This document shows positions 23,932-36,730 of a stretch of 64,000 nucleotides of DNA, in pieces; within the stretch, counting starts at the first letter, position 1; every line of letters begins with the position of its first letter. This DNA is from Cantharellus purpuraceus. Lineage: Eukaryota > Basidiomycota > Agaricomycetes > Cantharellales > Hydnaceae. The position numbers and the translations under genes are program-made. The notes under the pieces are model-generated. The model did not search any database and was not told the origin of the DNA. It saw nothing but the letters and a program-made list of their open reading frames with translations. Location of the stretch: the NCBI GenBank assembly GCA_025174535.1, contig JALBUN010000003.1, forward strand, positions 1,014,501-1,078,500, given 5' to 3'.

Positions 23932-25293
23932 TGGCGCCAGGGAGCTCAGGGGGGGGGGGGGGGGTGAAGGAACGCCCTGAATGGGGGTCGGGTGGAGAAA
24001 AGCGTGGGCTGGACGGGAGCCTGCACTATTCAGACCTGTGACATCGCGCCTCCATCGGACTTTGAACCGCAACCCACCGACTCCGACGATGCTTCGTGTT
24101 CTGCCATTCTCCAGGCATATAGCCTTCTATGCTGCCCATGACCCCGAGTGCACGACCCGCTGAGACGCGGTGGCACTGAATTTTCCGGCAGTTAATGCGT
24201 TCTACGCAGCCTGCAGCCGTGCTGATGCGAATTGGCCATCAGACGTCAGCGAAAGGCGTCGGAAGAGCCTGTGAGCCTGAGGAGACCCCCAAACGGCGCC
24301 CCGCGAGCCAAACTGGGACGGCTCCATTGTCCCCGGGATGAAAAGAAGGCCGAGGAAGGCCATGCCACTCGCCGCAGTGCGTTTTACATCACTTGCCATG
24401 GATCCCGAGCCCACACCCGGTGCTGCCACTTGCGAACGCGCCCAGCCCGGCAGACACGCATATGAGATCCGCTGATGATGGCCAGACAGCGTCGTCACAT
24501 CGCCCTGCTGTCCCAGCGATGGACGCACCAAATACGCACACGTGTGCCATCACCCCCATCGGCCGGGTCGCTGGTGAGATGCCCTCCCAGATCGTCGTTG
24601 CCCCTCGGAGCCTCCCCTCTCGCTTCTCTTTTTTTCTCCAATATGACACACCCACCTCCCTCCGGCATTCATATCGGGACCTGCCATCTCCGCATTTGCC
24701 CTCTGTTCGCAAATTGAATATACATGCACGCTGATCACGAGATCTCCAGCATCATCTGTGCTGCTTCGCAAACGGATCCACATCATACGACGATGGGCCC
24801 CCAATGTGTCTTTTTTTTTTTTTTTTCTCTGCGTCTGCCATCACTCACACACAGGGTGGGTCCACCCGCCCGGCGCAACCCCCCGGCGCGATCTTCCCGA
24901 TCGATTCCATCTCACTTCCGACCCTCGCACCTTCGACCGATCCCAGGCCGCGCGCCACAAGCGTGCCCGCCTTGCGAACCGACCCACCGCACGTACGTAC
25001 ACACCTGAAGGACAGTTGCGCACTCACACGCGCGACGGAGGGGGCAGCGCAGCACAAGGGCCATCACATTATATCAAGACATGTGCTACACTACATTCAC
25101 TACAAACACTGGGTGACAAGATGGCACCGGCATGCCGGATCGCGGGCCCGGGCGAAGGACAGACGAGGGAGGGGCACCTTCTATACGGGGGGGCCTGCTG
25201 GTGATGGGGTATTCGAGATGTCTATAGCGTGTGGAAGAAACAAAAAAGAAATAGCCATGGGCTTTGCCAGTCGGTGTGAGCTCAAAGGTCGTG
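23932..25293. other. intergenic with homopolymer runs
   Basis: Holds the promoter of the minus-strand transporter and the 3' flank of the C2H2 gene. A 16-G run (23949-23964) sits 18 bp upstream of the transporter start and a 16-T run lies at 24811-24826. Long ORFs here are GC-driven and carry no motif. Confidence 0.5.
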
Positions 25294-28104
25294 TTAGTAG
25301 GCCCCAATGGTGGCGACGAGCGAGCTGATGCTCAGGCTCCCAGATTCCGCTCGTCCCGAACCCGACATGCCCTTGAACTGCCCGAACGTCATTCGAGTGC
25401 ACACGCCGTCCCAGACATGAACGCACCTGAATCCCATGAAACGGAAACTGTATCCCGTCACTCACCACGTCCGACGATGCCCGCTTGTCGCGCATGCCGT
25501 CCGCCTCCATAGCCATAGCAGTAGCAGCAGTAGCAGCAGCAGCAGCAGCAGTGGTCGCATACGACGATCCCGGCGACGCAGACGCCGACACGTCCCCATA
25601 CGAAAACGGACCCCGCGTCGGCGTCAACACCCTCGCGGGCCCCGGGGGCGGCGACGCCGCACTCCTCGTCGTCGCAGACTCGGCAGAAGGCGACGCAGCC
25701 GCCCCGCCCTCTCGGCTCCCCACCATCGCCACGTCGCGGTCGCGGTCCCGCCCCGTCTCTGCGCCCGTGTTCTGCTCGGGGAAGCGCTGTCGGTGCAGGT
25801 GCCGGCGAGCATACTCACGCTCATGCCCACGCACACGCTCCCGTCCCCGCGCGTGCCCCAGCTCTCCCTCGTACGCCCCCAGGACATCTTGCGCCGTATG
25901 CGCCATGCCCACCATACGCCCCCCCATACCCATACCCACGCCCACACCCATATCCATATCCATACCCACCTCCCGCCCCCTTCCCCGCCCCACATCCAGG
26001 CCCTGCGCCGCATGCACGATCAACTCGCGGTCGCCACCGTAGCGGCAGTCCACTGCCATACCTGCCACCCCCACACCGAGTCCCAGACCTGGGCCCGGCG
26101 ACAGGCCATTCGTATCAGCGTTCACATCCGCATCGTCCCCGTCCGCATCACCACCCGAGCCACCGACGCCGTCTCCGTCGCCATCGTGGTTCCCGCCCCC
26201 ACTCGCACCCCCGTCGCCACCTCCCCGCCCCCCGCCCGCCCCCCCTTGCACACCGGGCGCCACCCCCTCCTCCACCATGGGACCGACCCCTCCGCCGGTC
26301 ATCGCCCCATGTATGCGCAAATGCCTCCGCGCGTTCGAGCGCACCGCAAACGTCTTGGAGCACGCCGGGATGGGACACTTGTACGCTACAACCAATAAAA
26401 TGCCACAAGGTGAATCAGAAAGAGCAAAAGAGAAAGAAAGCGCGTGACGCAAAGAAAGCGCGTGAGACGCAGAAGCAACATGAAAACAAAAAATAAAAGA
26501 CACAAACGTTTTGCGCCAGAGTGTGTGTTCATATGCGTGGCCAGCCCGCTGGGGCGCGGGAACTCCTTGTGGCATATCCAGCATATATGCATCTTGGTGG
26601 GGGGGCGGGAGCGGCTCCGCTTGGTGCTGGCGGCCGTGGTGGCACTCGCGTGGAGGGTGGGCACGGACATGGCCGCGGGGATGTGCACGGGGAGAGGGAT
26701 GGGCCCGTCGCCCCCGTCACCCGCCGCGAGAAGCGACACGGCACTGTGGGGGACCACATCGACTGCCTCCTCGTACTGCGTGTCAGACTCTGCGCCGGGG
26801 AGCGAGGGCGTGAGGGACGGCTGGCGCGAGCGGGGGTGCGTGTACGTGTGCGCCGCATGCGTGTAGCTGAGTCCCGGCCCCTGCGATGACACCGACACCC
26901 CGCCTGCGCCCCCGCCCCCCCGCCCGTCGGGATACAGCGCCTCGGGGTGGAACAGCGCGGGGAGAAACTTGTCTGCCGACGCCCCCGCACAGGACGCATG
27001 CTCGTGGTCGTTGGCGTGGTGGTCGTGCTCCTCGTCGCCTGCGTCGAAGAGCGCCGCGCCGGGCGGCAGAGCACCGGGGAGCGGGACAGGCATGGAGAGC
27101 GTGAGGGGGCCGCGCGCGACGCGGGCCCCGTCGGACGCGTGCGCGTGGTGGTGCTGGATGCGGTACGGGCCTGTCTGGGCGTCGTGGTGAAAGACGGGGT
27201 AGTCGAGCGTGGTGTCCCGCTCGGGACCGGGGGAGGGCAGGGTGTAGAGGTCGTCGAGGTCAGGCGGGGGGAGACCGAGGGCGGCGGGGTCGTTGGAGGC
27301 GGCGGGGGCGGGATCCTGGGCGGGGTCGTCGAGGTCGTCCGCGGCCCAGTCGGGCGGGGGGACGTCGAGCTGGAAGGTGAAGAGGAGGGGCTCCTCTCTG
27401 GAGCTGGCCTCGGGATCGGTGGTGCGGGCGTACGTGGAGCCGCGTTTGCGACGCTTGCGCCTGGTGCCCGAGTCGGCGTCGTAGGTGGAGAAGGGGTCGA
27501 CGCGGAAGACGGACATCATGGACTTGATGGCCTCGGTGGTGGGGGAGCCGGGACGGGTGCGGGAGGTGGAGCACGAGGCGGCGTCGCCGAGCGCGGGCGA
27601 GTCGCAGAGGGTGGGCACCTGCGAGGAGGAGCTGTGGTCGCAGAACGCGGCGGAGGCGGCGGCGAGCTCGAAGGGCGGCGGGTCGTCCTCGCCCCCGGGG
27701 AACTCGAAGATGAACTGCGGGCTCGTGGGCGTGCACGGCTCGTCCTTGACGGGGTCCGGCGCGGGGGCGGGGGCGGGAGGGGCGGGCGGGAGGAGGAGGT
27801 GCTCCTGGGCGTGGTCGGGGAAGGGGTCGTGGTACGGGAGGTCGTACTGGGCAAAGGCGGCGGGGAAGCGGGGATAGACGAGGGCGGGTGCGGCGGAGGG
27901 TGCGGCGGAGGGTGCGGCGGAGGGCGGGAGGGGGGGCGGGGGTGCGGCGGGGACGTCGGCGGGGACGGGGGAGTAGTAGTGGGTGGGCTGGAAGAACATG
28001 TCGGCGGGGTAGGCGAGGGGGTGCCACGGGGGGCGGGGGGGGTCGTGGGTGTCGGGATAGTCGGGGTGGGTGTCTGGCGGATGGAGATGGGAGTGAAAGG
28101 ACAT
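25294..28104 (-). CDS. C2H2 zinc-finger transcription factor
   Basis: Exons 28104-26508, 26385-25466 and 25377-25294 give 866 residues. The long Pro/Asp/His-rich N-terminus (about 1-500) has the look of an activation region and is predicted disordered. Two adjacent C2H2 fingers straddle intron 1: C508-C511-H524-H528 (HICWICHKEF...) and C536-C541-H554-H558 (YKCPIPACSKTFAVRSN-RRH). The second finger has a CX4C spacing. Downstream come Gly/Asp repeats, an Arg-rich stretch with repeated GMGVGM-like units, and an Ala tract. The short last exon ends SISSLVATIGAY; I chose it because the alternative reading through the intron leaves the domain tail frameless. Nuclear and DNA-binding by family; targets unknown. 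The very high GC of exon 1 creates a 604-codon antisense ORF that is not a gene. Confidence 0.85.
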
Positions 28105-29133
28105 TTGGGGCAAGGGAGGGAGAGAGGATGCCGGGCATTAAGTAGGAGAGTGGCATCCGGGGCCGTGGAGGGGGGACACAAGGTGGGTGGTGGTGTATGG
28201 GTATCTGTGCGCCCAAGGACTCCCCCGGCGACCTACGCGGCCACCTGCTCCCCAGGTTATCCCACCAGGTCCCCAGGGGCCTCTCTCCCCATCGGATCCA
28301 CGTCGGGGTCTCCCGTACGATTGGCGTCCCATTCACACATGCTGTTCCTGGTCACGCTTCCTCAAGCGCCCCGCCATCTCCCCACCACCTCGAACATCCC
28401 ATCCCTCCCCCGGCGCCCACACCCGCCCTTCCCCCTCGGCGCCCCCACAGCGCACATGGCGTCCCATGTCTGCCACCCATGGTGCACACACTCGCGCCTC
28501 CCCGTCAGCGCCACCCCCCACTCTGCCATCACAGCGCACATGGCGTCGCGCCATCACCAATGTCTCGCCCACAGCACCCGCAGACACACGCCGCACCAGG
28601 TGTGCGTTCTGCGCAACAGTGCGCCCCAGACTCGGCACCCGTCCCGCACTAGGCGTGCGTTCTGCGTTCCAGACGCGTCAGAATCTCCGCAGACGGGTGT
28701 TCGTGCACACCCTTTCTTCCAGCAGCCCCGTCAGTGCCACTCTTACAGCACTGATGTCTGACACTCACCCGTGCGTCCAGACAGCAGGTTCACTACGCTC
28801 AAAAGTGCGGCGGGAACACATGATCAGCCAGCAGCCTAGTCGACTGGTCATGAGTGTTTGATATAGCATGCGCGTAGCGTTCCCGCCGCCCTGACGCTAT
28901 ACACGCACCTTTCCCACCCCAGATCAGTCTTCCATTACATGGCAAACACCACCTTCGGCGTGATCGCCAGCCGCAGTTCTCCATACATTTCCCGTTCCCC
29001 CAGTCCGACATCACGTCCTGGTTCTCGCCAAGCAGCATCAGCGAGTCCGCTAGCGCGAGCTCTTCATTCACATACAACGTTCCCGTCCTTGCGGACGTTC
29101 ATATTTTTATTCTTATGCGCAGCACCAAGTGCC

Positions 29134-29157
29134 GCTGCTGCTGCTGCTGCTGCTGCT
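29134..29157. repeat. (GCT)8 microsatellite
   Basis: Eight uninterrupted GCT triplets in non-coding sequence. Confidence 0.9.
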
Positions 29158-29509
29158 ATCGCTGATGACGGCCTTGGCGCTAATGACATTTGCTGATGGC
29201 TGATGCTCGGCGGAGGACAAAAATACACGGGCCGACGGTCGCGGTTTCAATGCGGAGATAGTTACAAACCCCGTCGCGCATGCGGCGATAGGCCGATCAG
29301 TGACGACCCGGCACGCAGGCGGATTGGTCATTGTGCCGTGCGTGTCGCTGCGTGCGTGCGTGGGAGGCGGATACGATGGACTCGTGGCTGACAGTCACTT
29401 TGCGACGATGTTTGCCATGAGCGGTGCGTTGTTGCAGCTGCAGGGGCGACGTCCGCGCGGCGCGTAGGCTGAGCAGCTAGCACCACTGGCCGCAGCAGCT
29501 GCTTGGCCT

Positions 29510-29840
29510 GGGGAGCCCAGGCTGAGGCCCGGCTCGCCTGAGGGAGAGATATCATCGCAAGTCGCATTTGGCATCGCGTCCGTGTGTCGATGCGGAATCC
29601 CGTTCAAGTTTTCCCAGTCGCGCGGGCTAGGGTAACAGCCCAGGCAGAGGCACGACCCTCGGGGATAGATGTCATCGCATTCGCATTTCGAAGTGCGACC
29701 TGGCATCCCATCCGTGTGTCGGTGCGGAACCCCGTTCACGTCGGCGGTCGCGCGGGCAGGCTGCACTGGCAGTCCAGGCTGACGCCCGGCCCGCAGGGAT
29801 ATATATCATCGTCTTGCAGGTCCGACTTGGTATTCCCGTT
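29510..29840. repeat. three degenerate tandem copies, about 105-135 bp each
   Basis: Each copy contains GATATCATCG-like, a CCGTGTGTCG-type segment (absent in the third) and a CCCGTTCAAGT-like segment in the same order. Read on the minus strand the copies encode related peptides with D-x-NG and CDDIYP-like phrases (ORFs 29395-29766 and 29736-30029). It may be the remains of a repeat-bearing secreted protein, but the frame breaks between copies. Confidence 0.55.
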
Positions 29841-29899
29841 CAAGTCGGTGGACCCGAGCCACGATGCCGCCGGCTGGTTGATTCGGAGCCGCTCGCACT

Positions 29900-30900
29900 T
29901 GGAGGAATCGAGACCGGAAATCGACGCGTACGTCATTTGTGGCGCGCAGGGCCACAGAGCCTTGTCTTTCGCATTCATCGGCCGAGGTGGGGGGCCAGCC
30001 CTCCACTCGAATCTTGGAGGTTGCGGCATCTTGGGGTGTGGAGCTTGAGTGTGGTATGACGTGACGTGTGTTTTCTCCCACTTTGCGCAGCGTATCGTCT
30101 GGCGAGTGTCGTGCTCATCTCTATCCGATCCTCACCCTCGTTTTTCTTTTTTTTCTTTTTCGTCGCGCCGGCTACTATTGCCAATCTGTCCGTCTGTCTG
30201 GTTGTGTGCTGTGTAGCCATATTCTAAGAAGGCGCGTGACGCGATTTTCTGTCATCTGTTTTCTCATCTTCCCTGCAGCTCCTTTCTTTCTTTCCTTTCT
30301 TATCTTTCTCGCGCCGCGTCGTGACCTCAGTAACGACCCGGGAGGCGGGTTCGTCGGGCGTTGTGTATGGCGGGGGCCGGTGACGTTAGGGGCGTTGGAG
30401 TGCCACGACACTTGAAGGAAACCGAGTTCGGGATCGACGTGTACGTCACTTGCGACGCGCAGGGCCATTTTCTTTCGCATTGTCAGCCGGGGTGGGGACC
30501 CATCTTGCAGGTTGCGTCATCTTGGGGTTTGGAGCTTGGGTGTCTCCTATGGCGTATGTTCCCACTTTGGGCAGTATACCATGGCGAGTATCATGCAAAC
30601 CCCCGACCTCACCCTCGTTTTTTTTTGTCGCGTTTTCATCACGCCGGCTATCCTCGCCAATCTATCTGTCTGTCTGATTGTGTGCTGCGTGGCCATATTC
30701 TAGAAGGCGCGTGACGCGTTTTCGTTTTCTGTTTTCCCACCTTCCCTGCTCCTTTCTTTCTTTCCTTTTCTCATCTTTTCCGCGCGTCTTTTCTTCGTGA
30801 TGGCTGCCACTGTCCCAGTCTGGTGGTTATGGTCTCCACAGTTGGATTCCAAAAGGCGCGTGATGCCGTTTGCATCCAAGCACCTTTTCTTCATTTCCTT
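29900..30900. repeat. tandem segmental duplication, about 0.45 kb unit
   Basis: Matching landmarks recur in order: GCGCAGGGCCA at about 29943 and 30460; CCTCACCCTCGTTTTT at about 30130 and 30608; a CCGTCTGTCTGGTTGTGTGCTG-like stretch at about 30188 and 30665; AGGCGCGTGACGCG at about 30230 and 30705; and a third partial copy with AGGCGCGTGATGCCG at about 30852. Pyrimidine-rich CTTTCTTTCCTTT tracts follow each copy. No gene is evident. Confidence 0.65.
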
Positions 30901-33877
30901 CCTTCTTTTTCTTATCTTTTTTCTTTTTCAAGAATCCGCCGTTACGCGCGCTGCATCTATGGAGCCGAGGCCGAGACCGACCGCATCACTTCGCGATGCG
31001 TGAGTCCATGCAACTCTACTGTGTACGATCTTCATGCCATGCTCAGGCCCGTCTTCTTACGCGGTCATTTCGCGAATGTCGGACATCCGCGGGACTCCGA
31101 GTCGAGTCGCGTCGAGTCATGCTACCCTGCACGTCAAACCAGTTGAACCCTTATCTCCACACCACCTGATCCGTGCATTTATTCCTCCTCTCGCGACTAC
31201 TAAGCACCAACCGCACTGTCTCCATTACGAACCCACCGCAGAAGCATTCTCGCAATTCTCGCGCTTCTTTGCATCCTAACTCTACTTCTTCCACCATGAT
31301 CACTTCCCCACGGTGTAGCTTTTCCACGGTGGTTCATGGCGTCACACGTTAAGCTTCAAACTTCAAATCCTCTGGGGGATTAAGCGCCAGCCGTACCGGT
31401 GGGCGTTGCTGTACTGGTGTGCTGCTTTTTGTGTGTTGTTTGCGTGTGCTTCGGGGGGGTCCGAATTTGGATTTAGGTTTGGGTTTTGGTTTAGGTGTGC
31501 CGAGATGGGTTGTGCTATTGGTTGCATGCCAGCTGTGCGCGTGATGGTCCGGGACCGACTCGGACGATTAGCGTGTCGCCACCTGAAGTCACCGGGTGGG
31601 TTTGGTTGCGTTGGTGGATCCGTCGCGATATGAATGTGGTGTTTGGGCTTCATATGGGAATGTCGTGAGTGGCGCTTGTGCTTTTGCGTCATATTACACC
31701 ACTCGTACCTATGCTTAATCTTGTGTATTAGGATGACGAACCCGCTCTATTGCGGCAGCTCCGTGCCAGCGAAAACTAGCTTTACTCCCCCTTTCGACAC
31801 AACGTATCTTTTGGTACAACTATCAGTCACCAGGAGTTTGAAAGTCCCAGGTACTTACAATCCCGCTTGCACCACTTGGGGTGGTTCAACCTCCTGATGA
31901 CTAATAGCACGCCACTGGCGTGTTTAATGATTCCTTCGGTCTGCAAGTGAGATGCATGGCCACCCTGGAACCCATTTTCCAAGTTCCTCTACACTGTGAG
32001 TTTTTATCAGTAAGTAGTGCCAGTGTACTTTGCGCTCGCCGCGGCCAAATATATCCATGTCGCAGATATCGCTTGGATATCACGTGCTTCTGGCTTGAGT
32101 GCCGATCTCAACAACCTGCGCCAGGGCCGCATATTTCGAAACCGACAGTCGTGTCGGCTCGATGAGAATTCATGTCAATTTGACAGGCGGGTCTGGTGTG
32201 GCAGGGTGTGTGGCTTGTTCGGCAACTCCCTGTTATAGAAAGGAAGGGCCCGTGATGCCGCACGGTGGGTGCTTAGCTCAGCATGTGGTGGAAGGCCATG
32301 CTCTGCCATGCCACGGCCATAGCGTCCGGGGACATGCAACAGGGTGTGTCCAAAAGACCGTCTTCTTTTTACTTCATATTTACGTACGTTGTGGTTTCAA
32401 GCGCAGTCGCTGGCGCTCTACGTGCATACATACGTCTGAGTCGGCTGTTACCGGAGGCCGAGTTGATCTTCCGGATCTGTTGATGTCCTCATGGAATGCA
32501 CCCCCCTTTTCTGATCAACGGCAATGGGATCGTTTGCATACACTCGGATGCGCCGTGCTCCAAGTCAGGTCACGTGGATCGATCGACACATCAACGCGGC
32601 AGCCACGATCGTCACGGAGATGACTTGCAGGACTCGACGGTTTAGTGCCTCGTTACCAGGAGGGGAAACGGGCTCTCGTTTCCGCTCCCAGAGGGTTTGG
32701 GTTTCGGGTGAATGAGTTCTGGTTCTTTTGGCACCTGCTTTTGGGTAGATTAGGGTGCGGGTATGTTCGTGGGTGTTTTTGTCCCGGATAAGGCGTTGGG
32801 AACGTTTGGTTGAGAGGGCATCGGTCGTCACAATCAAACCTAATGTTTCTCTTCCTCAACGGCTGAACGGGGGTCTGACCACTTTCCTGAACGCTGGGGC
32901 GAAGCACACTCGAGATATACGTGTACACGTCCTTGATTGGTTCTATACGGAGCTCGGAAAGAGTGGGGTTTCCCGCACTTCGGGAGTGGATAGTTGTGTC
33001 AAGCTACCCGTTCTGCTAGATCCGTCCTTGAGAGTCTGCCGAACGACAATGTTCCAGAACCGGTGCATACAAGCCATGCCTCCTCGTTGCAATGCCTATT
33101 TGATGCATTCATTCTTGAGCTTTGGGAGCGTACGCGGTGGCCATTAAAGTGGACCAGAGCTAATAAGCCCCAACAAGGGGAAATGATCCTGTTCTTCCGC
33201 GGGGGCCTGTCGCCTGGCGCGCTTTCCGTCTTCTGTCTGGCACACCGAGCGAACATCCCGTACTGGTAGAACTTACATCATGCAGCCAGGTATATTCATT
33301 CACGTCATTCCGAAGCTCATAGCTTACCACGTGTCGAAATTGGGGTGCTCATCTCTGTGCTTCGTCTATTGAACCTGCCCGTGGACTTTGTAGCCGAAGG
33401 GAGGATGAGAGTGTAGCTCTGATCCATCACCAGGTACATGTGTGAGCCAGGCCAAAGGCTGTGCTAGCAAGCCAAGACGCAAGCCTCACGTGCGCATCAG
33501 TCGCACATACATCGAGCGTCGCGTGCATGCATGTTACGTTATGGTGACATGAGAACACATCTGCAGCGACCCAAACCGTACATTTTGAAACGAATGTCGT
33601 TGATATACACAGTATACTCTGCAAAGGAGAGTGGGGAGGAAGGCCCAGACAGCTGCATGTGTACATTAGTACGTTATCATGCAAAAAAACGGGCTCCTTT
33701 GTTATTGCCATCTATGCGGGGTATCATGCTCGAGTCATCGTCATGCAATGACCCCCCCTTAATCATATCCGTCTCTGTGCGAACCTCGACGAACACCCCA
33801 GGTCGGGAGTTTGGCGAGAAATCCTGGAGGGGATAGCCGCTCTGCCGGGTCATTAGTACAACCGCGCGTATGAGAGA

Positions 33878-34850
33878 CTAACAATGACACACGTTTCTCA
33901 TTGGTCCCCTACCAAGGGGAGAATGTATTTGGCCACCGCTGCTGCCGTTACTGAGCGGCTTTCCAATCGTCGCCAGAGGTGTACCATTCATGGTCTTTCG
34001 ACCATTAACGGTGTACAAAAGCGAACATCCATAGACGTGGGAAAGCATAACGTTGGGGACGGCAAACCACTGGTTGCCTTGTGTCTTATTGGTCAGTACC
34101 AGGTTGATGAGCGCGACCACCGTCGGACCCGCTGCGGATTCTATGGAATACTTGACTAGCCGGGTGACGAGATAGTTGGTGCTCGCAAACTCCGATTTAT
34201 TTTGGCTCAGGTAGTAACAAGCTGAGGAAGAGACGATTTAGACTTGATTCATATAATCACAACGACAACATACTGAATGTTGTGATTAGGACGTCACAGG
34301 CTAGACCAGAACTCAGTGAAACGTTGGCGGCAATTTTAATGAAACGGGTGACTGCAGCATCTCCGCCAGCCGCCATAGCGTCGCCCCATGTCTGTTTAGA
34401 AATTCAAGCATAGTCACGAATCAAAGGTCACGAACGAACCAGTGCTATCCCGGAGCCTACTGTGGTCACTAGCGAGCTGGCAGAGGTTATTAGGAAGAAC
34501 CTGTTGTGACTCAGCTATGGAAGAGAGCAAAAACCTCAGGCGCATAGAGAACGATGGTAGACATTCACTCACCACCCAGCAACGGTGAATATAGTAGGCT
34601 TGACATACGGCGGTGGGAATGGTGGTTAAGATGCCGAATGGAACCAACTTTGGAGAAAAAGTGACGAGCTGTCCATCGCTTCGTAAAAAGAATCAAAGAA
34701 GAGGATGGAGGGGGCGTACATAACCCCAATCTCCAAAACGCAGCACAAACTATGATATTTCAGTAAGCGGAAATACGCAACGAATGAGCCGAGACATGAA
34801 AAATATATACCTTGTCCCACTCGTAATAAGAGCCGTAGACGAACTACCCA
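33878..34850 (-). pseudogene. DUF6534 integral membrane protein, frameshifted
   Basis: The minus strand carries the order typical of basidiomycete DUF6534 proteins: a segment reading VLEIGVMYAPSILFFDSFYEAM, then PFGILTTIPTAVCQAYYIHRCW before a GTGAGT donor, then a segment VTRFIKIAANVSLSSGLACDVLIT, then YYLSQNKSEFAST, LVTRLVKYSIESAAGPT, VALINLVLTNKTQGNQWF, PNVMLSHVYGCSLLYTVNGRKTM and a Gly/Ser tail. These should span seven membrane helices. The first two segments lie in different frames with no splice signal between them (near 34665), pointing to a one-base frameshift. The N-terminal helices before 34850 could not be found. Function of the family is unknown. Confidence 0.65.
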
Positions 34851-36730
34851 AGTTGAGCTGCCTTGAAAGGTGAGGTGAATCAGGGAACACGAACTTTAAC
34901 AAGACAGAGCCAGAAAGTCGAATGAACTAGCCACTTGGTCCATCTTTTCTCGTGCAGGAAAGTGAAGATATAGTCGTAGTACTGGACGAGCATGACACCC
35001 TAATAACGAGGGGTTTTAGCGACGTTTGCATGGACACAACATATGATAACGTCCTTGAAGGAGTGTCACGAATAGCTGCCCTATGTAAAGAGGTCCCAAT
35101 TGACTGTAAAACCATTAGTGAACTAATACTAGTGAGGGAAAGTGGACTGACTCTTGAGGAGTCTTTATAAAGAATAACTCCACAGGACTAGGGTGGTACG
35201 ATGAATTGAAGAGCCCGGCATACATGACATACAATAATGGTTTGGAAGCGAAGCCGTGCGGTCAGTCTGCAGCAGCTAGTGACCAGATTCAATTCCTCCT
35301 CGTCTTCGAGGACTCCAGCGTGCTCTCCGACTTTGTATTGCGAGTTGGAAGTCAGGAAAGAAAACGAGGGCTTTATCGCAAAGGACCCGCTTGAAACAAA
35401 AATGGAGACACCGTCCAGGCCGAATATACGAACCAGAAGGCGATGATCCTACCGTAGTGTTGGAGACGGCCCTAGCAATCGATGAGTAGCATGCGAAGAC
35501 CCCAAGTAGATTAATATGCATATGCACCTTGGACTCTTTCAGGGGGAGCATATCGGAGTAACGCTTGAGCGAGTAGCGCTGTATTTTCACAATAGGGTCG
35601 GCTAAGCTAGAATTGCTGCATCGACATCCTTCGGCTTATGGAGGTGGCCCATCGTCAAATAGGGTTTAAGCTTGGTACTCCACATTACAGGACCATCCAT
35701 GTATAGACTGGCTACGGTCGAGCTAGAAATGACTTGGCCGATTCCGGTAAGGTTTGAGTGACAATCATATTTTGAAGTGTACTGAATCTGATTTTGTTCA
35801 GCAATCACTACTACAGTATTGTTGATTGCGACACAATACGGAATCTCAATATCGATATCAGTGTACTACCTCACCACTTCCTGCAGCGAGGAGAGGTATA
35901 AGAACTGATGCCGGGTTACAAACCCGAGATCCTTCCATTTGGATGAAAACTATGCAGAACAATGCCTGGTCAATTTTTCGATCCCCTGGGAGCAACGACA
36001 GGTAATATTCTGCAATATTTCGTGACCAAGAGAATGCAGAAGAACACGTGGATATTTTCTCACGGCTTGCTGACCTTTACATAAGCTTGCACAGATATCT
36101 TTGTAGGCAGCAACTGCCGAACGGCAGCACCAATAGGAGAGCACGCACAATAAGGTCAACTCTTCGACTGGGGTGAGCGAGGAACAGATTTGAGCACCTC
36201 CATCTGAGGTAGGCAAGCATTTTGATTGGACTGCTACTTGTCAGATCGCGACACTGGAGAATGCAGGATAGGCAGAGCGTGTGAATGAGACATAGTATCT
36301 GGCTCGTCAAATTGAGGGACCACCCCGAGTCCACCCCCTCTATTATTAGAATAGTCAACTTGTATAAAAAGACAGGGAGATTCCCACCGAATCGACGTGG
36401 GATCAAGTCTCTAAAAACTCGCTTTGACTGACAGCTACATCACAAAAAATCATACCTTTCTGCAGAATTGCCTCCGCAATGTAGCAGTCACCTTAGAAAA
36501 AGAAGGCGTGTATCTTCAGCGCTATTTACACTTACACTGATTTTCAGTAGATATTTGCACTACTAGATCAGTACCATAGTTCTGGAGTAATATAATACTA
36601 GAAATCAGTGTCATTAGACACTTACATAACTATAGCGTTGATTAACATGTCGTAAGATGCATCCGAGGACTGCCCAGCACTGATTTTCAGTGTCATATGA
36701 AAAGAGTGTAATATTTCTGAATCAAGTATC
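34851..36730. other. 1.9 kb intergenic, no supported gene
   Basis: Short minus-strand ORFs (35602-35808, 35950-36216, 36077-36406) overlap in different frames and show no motif. 36430-36730 contains several TCAGTGTC / GACACTGA-like inverted words that may be a decayed small element. The LTR-rich region starts at 36731. Confidence 0.35.

Larger units (their letters stand above)
28105..33877. other. 5.8 kb intergenic, local repeats, no supported gene
   Basis: Upstream promoter region of the C2H2 gene followed by GC-rich duplicated blocks (see the repeat entries). A short GT/GGGTTT-rich stretch lies at 31440-31500 but is not a telomere repeat. ORFs are short and unconvincing. Confidence 0.4.

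Noticed and set aside
25436..26398. 320-codon plus-strand ORF rich in His/Arg/Pro
   Set aside because: Shadow of the Gly/Met/Arg repeats of the C2H2 protein exon 2.
26947..28761. 604-codon plus-strand ORF antisense to the C2H2 gene
   Set aside because: It is Gly/Arg/Val repeats produced by the GC-rich codon pattern of the opposite strand; no motif, no splice or promoter support.
29113..29160. GCT run as a CRISPR-like or coding repeat
   Set aside because: Simple triplet microsatellite; no spacers and no frame.
31440..31500. GGTTTGGGTTTTGG-like stretch as a telomere repeat
   Set aside because: No TTAGGG array; irregular and only about 40 bp.
35915..35935. GGGTTACAAACCC-like word resembling a tRNA T-arm
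   Set aside because: Loop is too short and no acceptor, D or anticodon arm can be drawn around it.
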